Of a DNA stretch of 5,815 nt, positions 4,417 through 5,815 are shown one piece after another (position 1 is the first letter of the stretch; each line of letters starts with the position of its first letter). The position numbers and the translations under genes were made by a program. The DNA comes from JBFWYO01 sp050186335 (lineage in GTDB: Bacteria; Pseudomonadota; Alphaproteobacteria; Bin65), in the NCBI GenBank assembly GCA_050186335.1, contig JBFWYO010000146.1, forward strand, positions 1 through 5,815. Direction: 5' to 3'. A model generated the notes under the pieces. That model saw only the letters and a program-made list of their open reading frames with translations, searched no databases and was not told where the DNA came from.

Positions 4417-5815
4417 CGGAACTGCGCGTGGATCATGCCGAAGATGGGATCGACCGCGCCGTCGCCGCCGTTACCGACCACGTTGAGGTAGACATCGGCC
4501 TTGGCGCCGGACGCGAGATCGATCCAGCCGGAATCGAGGATCGTGTTGGTGGTGTCGATAGCAACCGAAACGGCGCTGGTGCCGATCTGGATATAGTCGG
4601 TAACCGTGAGCGAAACCGACGTGTAATAACGCAGGTGCAGCGTAGACGCGGCGACTCCAGCAGTGCCAGCCTTGTTTACGATCAGCCGGCACTGCGTGAA
4701 CGGTGTAAGATCGAATTTCGTGATGCGTGAGGAATTACCGCCGAAATTCGTATCGGCGGCGGGCATGTTGGTCCATGTAACCGATGCTTGGCCCTGCAAC
4801 ACCACGTTGACCGGCCGAACCATCGTCACGCCGTTGAGGTAGTACCCGGTGGCGTTGATCTTGCCATTGCCCTGCGCGCCGCCGGTCGGCGAGCCGATCT
4901 GCACGCCGTTTGAGATCGTAATCCGAGCCGCGCTCGACCCGCCCGACAAAGTATAAAAGAACATTGCCGAATCTTCGGACGTATCGGTGGCGTCTAAGAT
5001 CGCCGTGGTAATTGCGGCATAGGTTGCCTGGTTCCCGCCGCTGTCCTTGCCGATAAACTGAATTTGTCCTGGCGAGTCCGAAACCGCAGGGCTGGCCGAG
5101 TTATGATACAGGTTTAGGACCGGGCCTTGCGTGCCTGCGCTGGTGTTCGTAATCAGAACCGCAGGCGCGTTGCCCGCGCCCAGATTGAACGTCACCGGCG
5201 TGACGCTGTCCTCGCCGCGCACATCGAGCAGATTGACGCCGTTGAGGCTCAGGCCGACCTGCGATGCTGCAATCCGGTAAAACCCCGAATCCGACTCACC
5301 GATGCCGACCGCAGGCGAGCCGACCGTTCCAGCGGGCGTTATCAGCGCCCCGGTCATCGTGTCGCCGCCCTTTTCGACCCAGATATCGCCGGTGCCGCCC
5401 GCAACCAGTTCAAGCGTCGTGCGTTGCGCCGCCGCATCCGCATCGTCGAGGATCGCTCTACCGGCAGCGGTAATCGCGGTTTCCGCCGCCGTGTCCGCAG
5501 CGGTCGTGTAAATCATCTTGTCCGCCGCCGTACCCAGAGCGGCAATCGAGAGCAGGAAGGCGTCGTAAGCCTGTACGTTCGTGCCGATAGCGAGGCCGAG
5601 ATTCGTGCGCGCGGTCGAAGCGTTCGCAACGTCGCTCAGGTTGTTCGCAGCAAGCAGGTCGCCGCCGCCCGCACCGACACCGAGGGCAGCTTGCGCCGCC
5701 GCTTGGTCCACGGCGATAAACACCGCGTCTCCCACCGTGGTCGAGCCGAGCGTTGCCCGTGCCGCCGCAGCATTCGCATCGTCAACCAATGACCGGCCGA
5801 ACGATGTGAAGGTTG
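4413..5815 (-). CDS. Phage tail fibre / receptor-binding protein, C-terminal part (5' end outside window)
   Basis: The frame stays open to the right edge, so the N-terminus is missing and 466 residues are visible. The first visible part carries degenerate Ala-rich repeats of the type DDAxAAAxRxTLG, at visible residues about 10-23, 35-45, 59-74 and 121-136; such repeats are common in phage tail fibre shafts. A GGDTMTGAL motif follows at about 149-157, another typical tail fibre signature. The middle is rich in Gly, Ser, Thr and Asn and looks like beta structure, with an INATGYYLNG motif around 319-328. The last ~125 residues, starting near QASVTWTNMP, look like a separate beta-rich C-terminal domain that may contact the host surface. 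A TTG at 5789 could be read as a start, but the frame continues upstream with matching repeat-like sequence (TFTSFGRSL), so it is internal. The gene ends with TGA at 4415-4413. The fibre class is well supported; the receptor is unknown. Confidence 0.85.
   Translation of the reverse strand, partial: TFTSFGRSLVDDANAAAARATLGSTTVGDAVFIAVDQAAAQAALGVGAGGGDLLAANNLSDVANASTARTNLGLAIGTNVQAYDAFLLSIAALGTAADKMIYTTAADTAAETAITAAGRAILDDADAAAQRTTLELVAGGTGDIWVEKGGDTMTGALITPAGTVGSPAVGIGESDSGFYRIAASQVGLSLNGVNLLDVRGEDSVTPVTFNLGAGNAPAVLITNTSAGTQGPVLNLYHNSASPAVSDSPGQIQFIGKDSGGNQATYAAITTAILDATDTSEDSAMFFYTLSGGSSAARITISNGVQIGSPTGGAQGNGKINATGYYLNGVTMVRPVNVVLQGQASVTWTNMPAADTNFGGNSSRITKFDLTPFTQCRLIVNKAGTAGVAASTLHLRYYTSVSLTVTDYIQIGTSAVSVAIDTTNTILDSGWIDLASGAKADVYLNVVGNGGDGAVDPIFGMIHAQFR

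Noticed and set aside
5127..5792. 221-residue open frame on the plus strand opposite the tail protein
   Set aside because: Arg-rich shadow of the Ala/Asp-rich fibre repeats; no recognisable domain.

Overview
The window is a piece of a tailed-phage genome or integrated prophage, read entirely from the minus strand. It holds ten protein-coding genes, two of them cut by the window edges. The host is probably a high-GC Proteobacterium. An alphaproteobacterial host is my best guess, from the style of the tail protein and of the secreted Cys-rich protein, but nothing here fixes a genus. No tRNA, rRNA, integrase, attachment site, CRISPR array or insertion sequence is visible, so free phage and prophage cannot be told apart.

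In transcription order (right to left) the genes are: the C-terminal part of a repeat-rich tail fibre protein (5815-4413); a secreted, cysteine-rich protein (4367-3819); a small membrane protein with a coiled coil (3816-3568); a protein joining two helix-turn-helix domains to a calcineurin-like phosphoesterase (3568-2369); a 69-residue unknown (2372-2163); a small HExxH zincin-like protein (2096-1818); an Amidase_3 endolysin (1821-1261); a two-helix holin candidate (1264-1016); a DNA methyltransferase of the DPPY type (1019-237); and the start of an Rz-like inner-membrane spanin candidate (235 to the left edge).

The genes are packed as one translational unit. Four junctions share the start and stop bases as ATGA or GTGA (4 nt), one shares a single base (TAATG), and two have gaps of only 1-2 nt. 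The downstream half is a lysis cassette (amidase, holin, membrane-anchored coiled-coil protein) with a methyltransferase inserted in it. Base composition is mosaic: the phosphoesterase gene is about 75-78% GC in hand-counted 60-base lines, while the methyltransferase gene is 53-55% and the 69-residue gene about 52%.

The most unusual signal is a textbook intrinsic terminator hairpin with seven U residues. It lies inside the signal-peptide codons of the secreted protein, directly downstream of a 13-codon mini-ORF that overlaps the end of the tail gene. It is well placed to reduce transcription from the structural genes into the lysis genes. The second notable item is the HTH-HTH-phosphoesterase protein, whose metal-site motifs show an apparent reciprocal Asp/Asn exchange.
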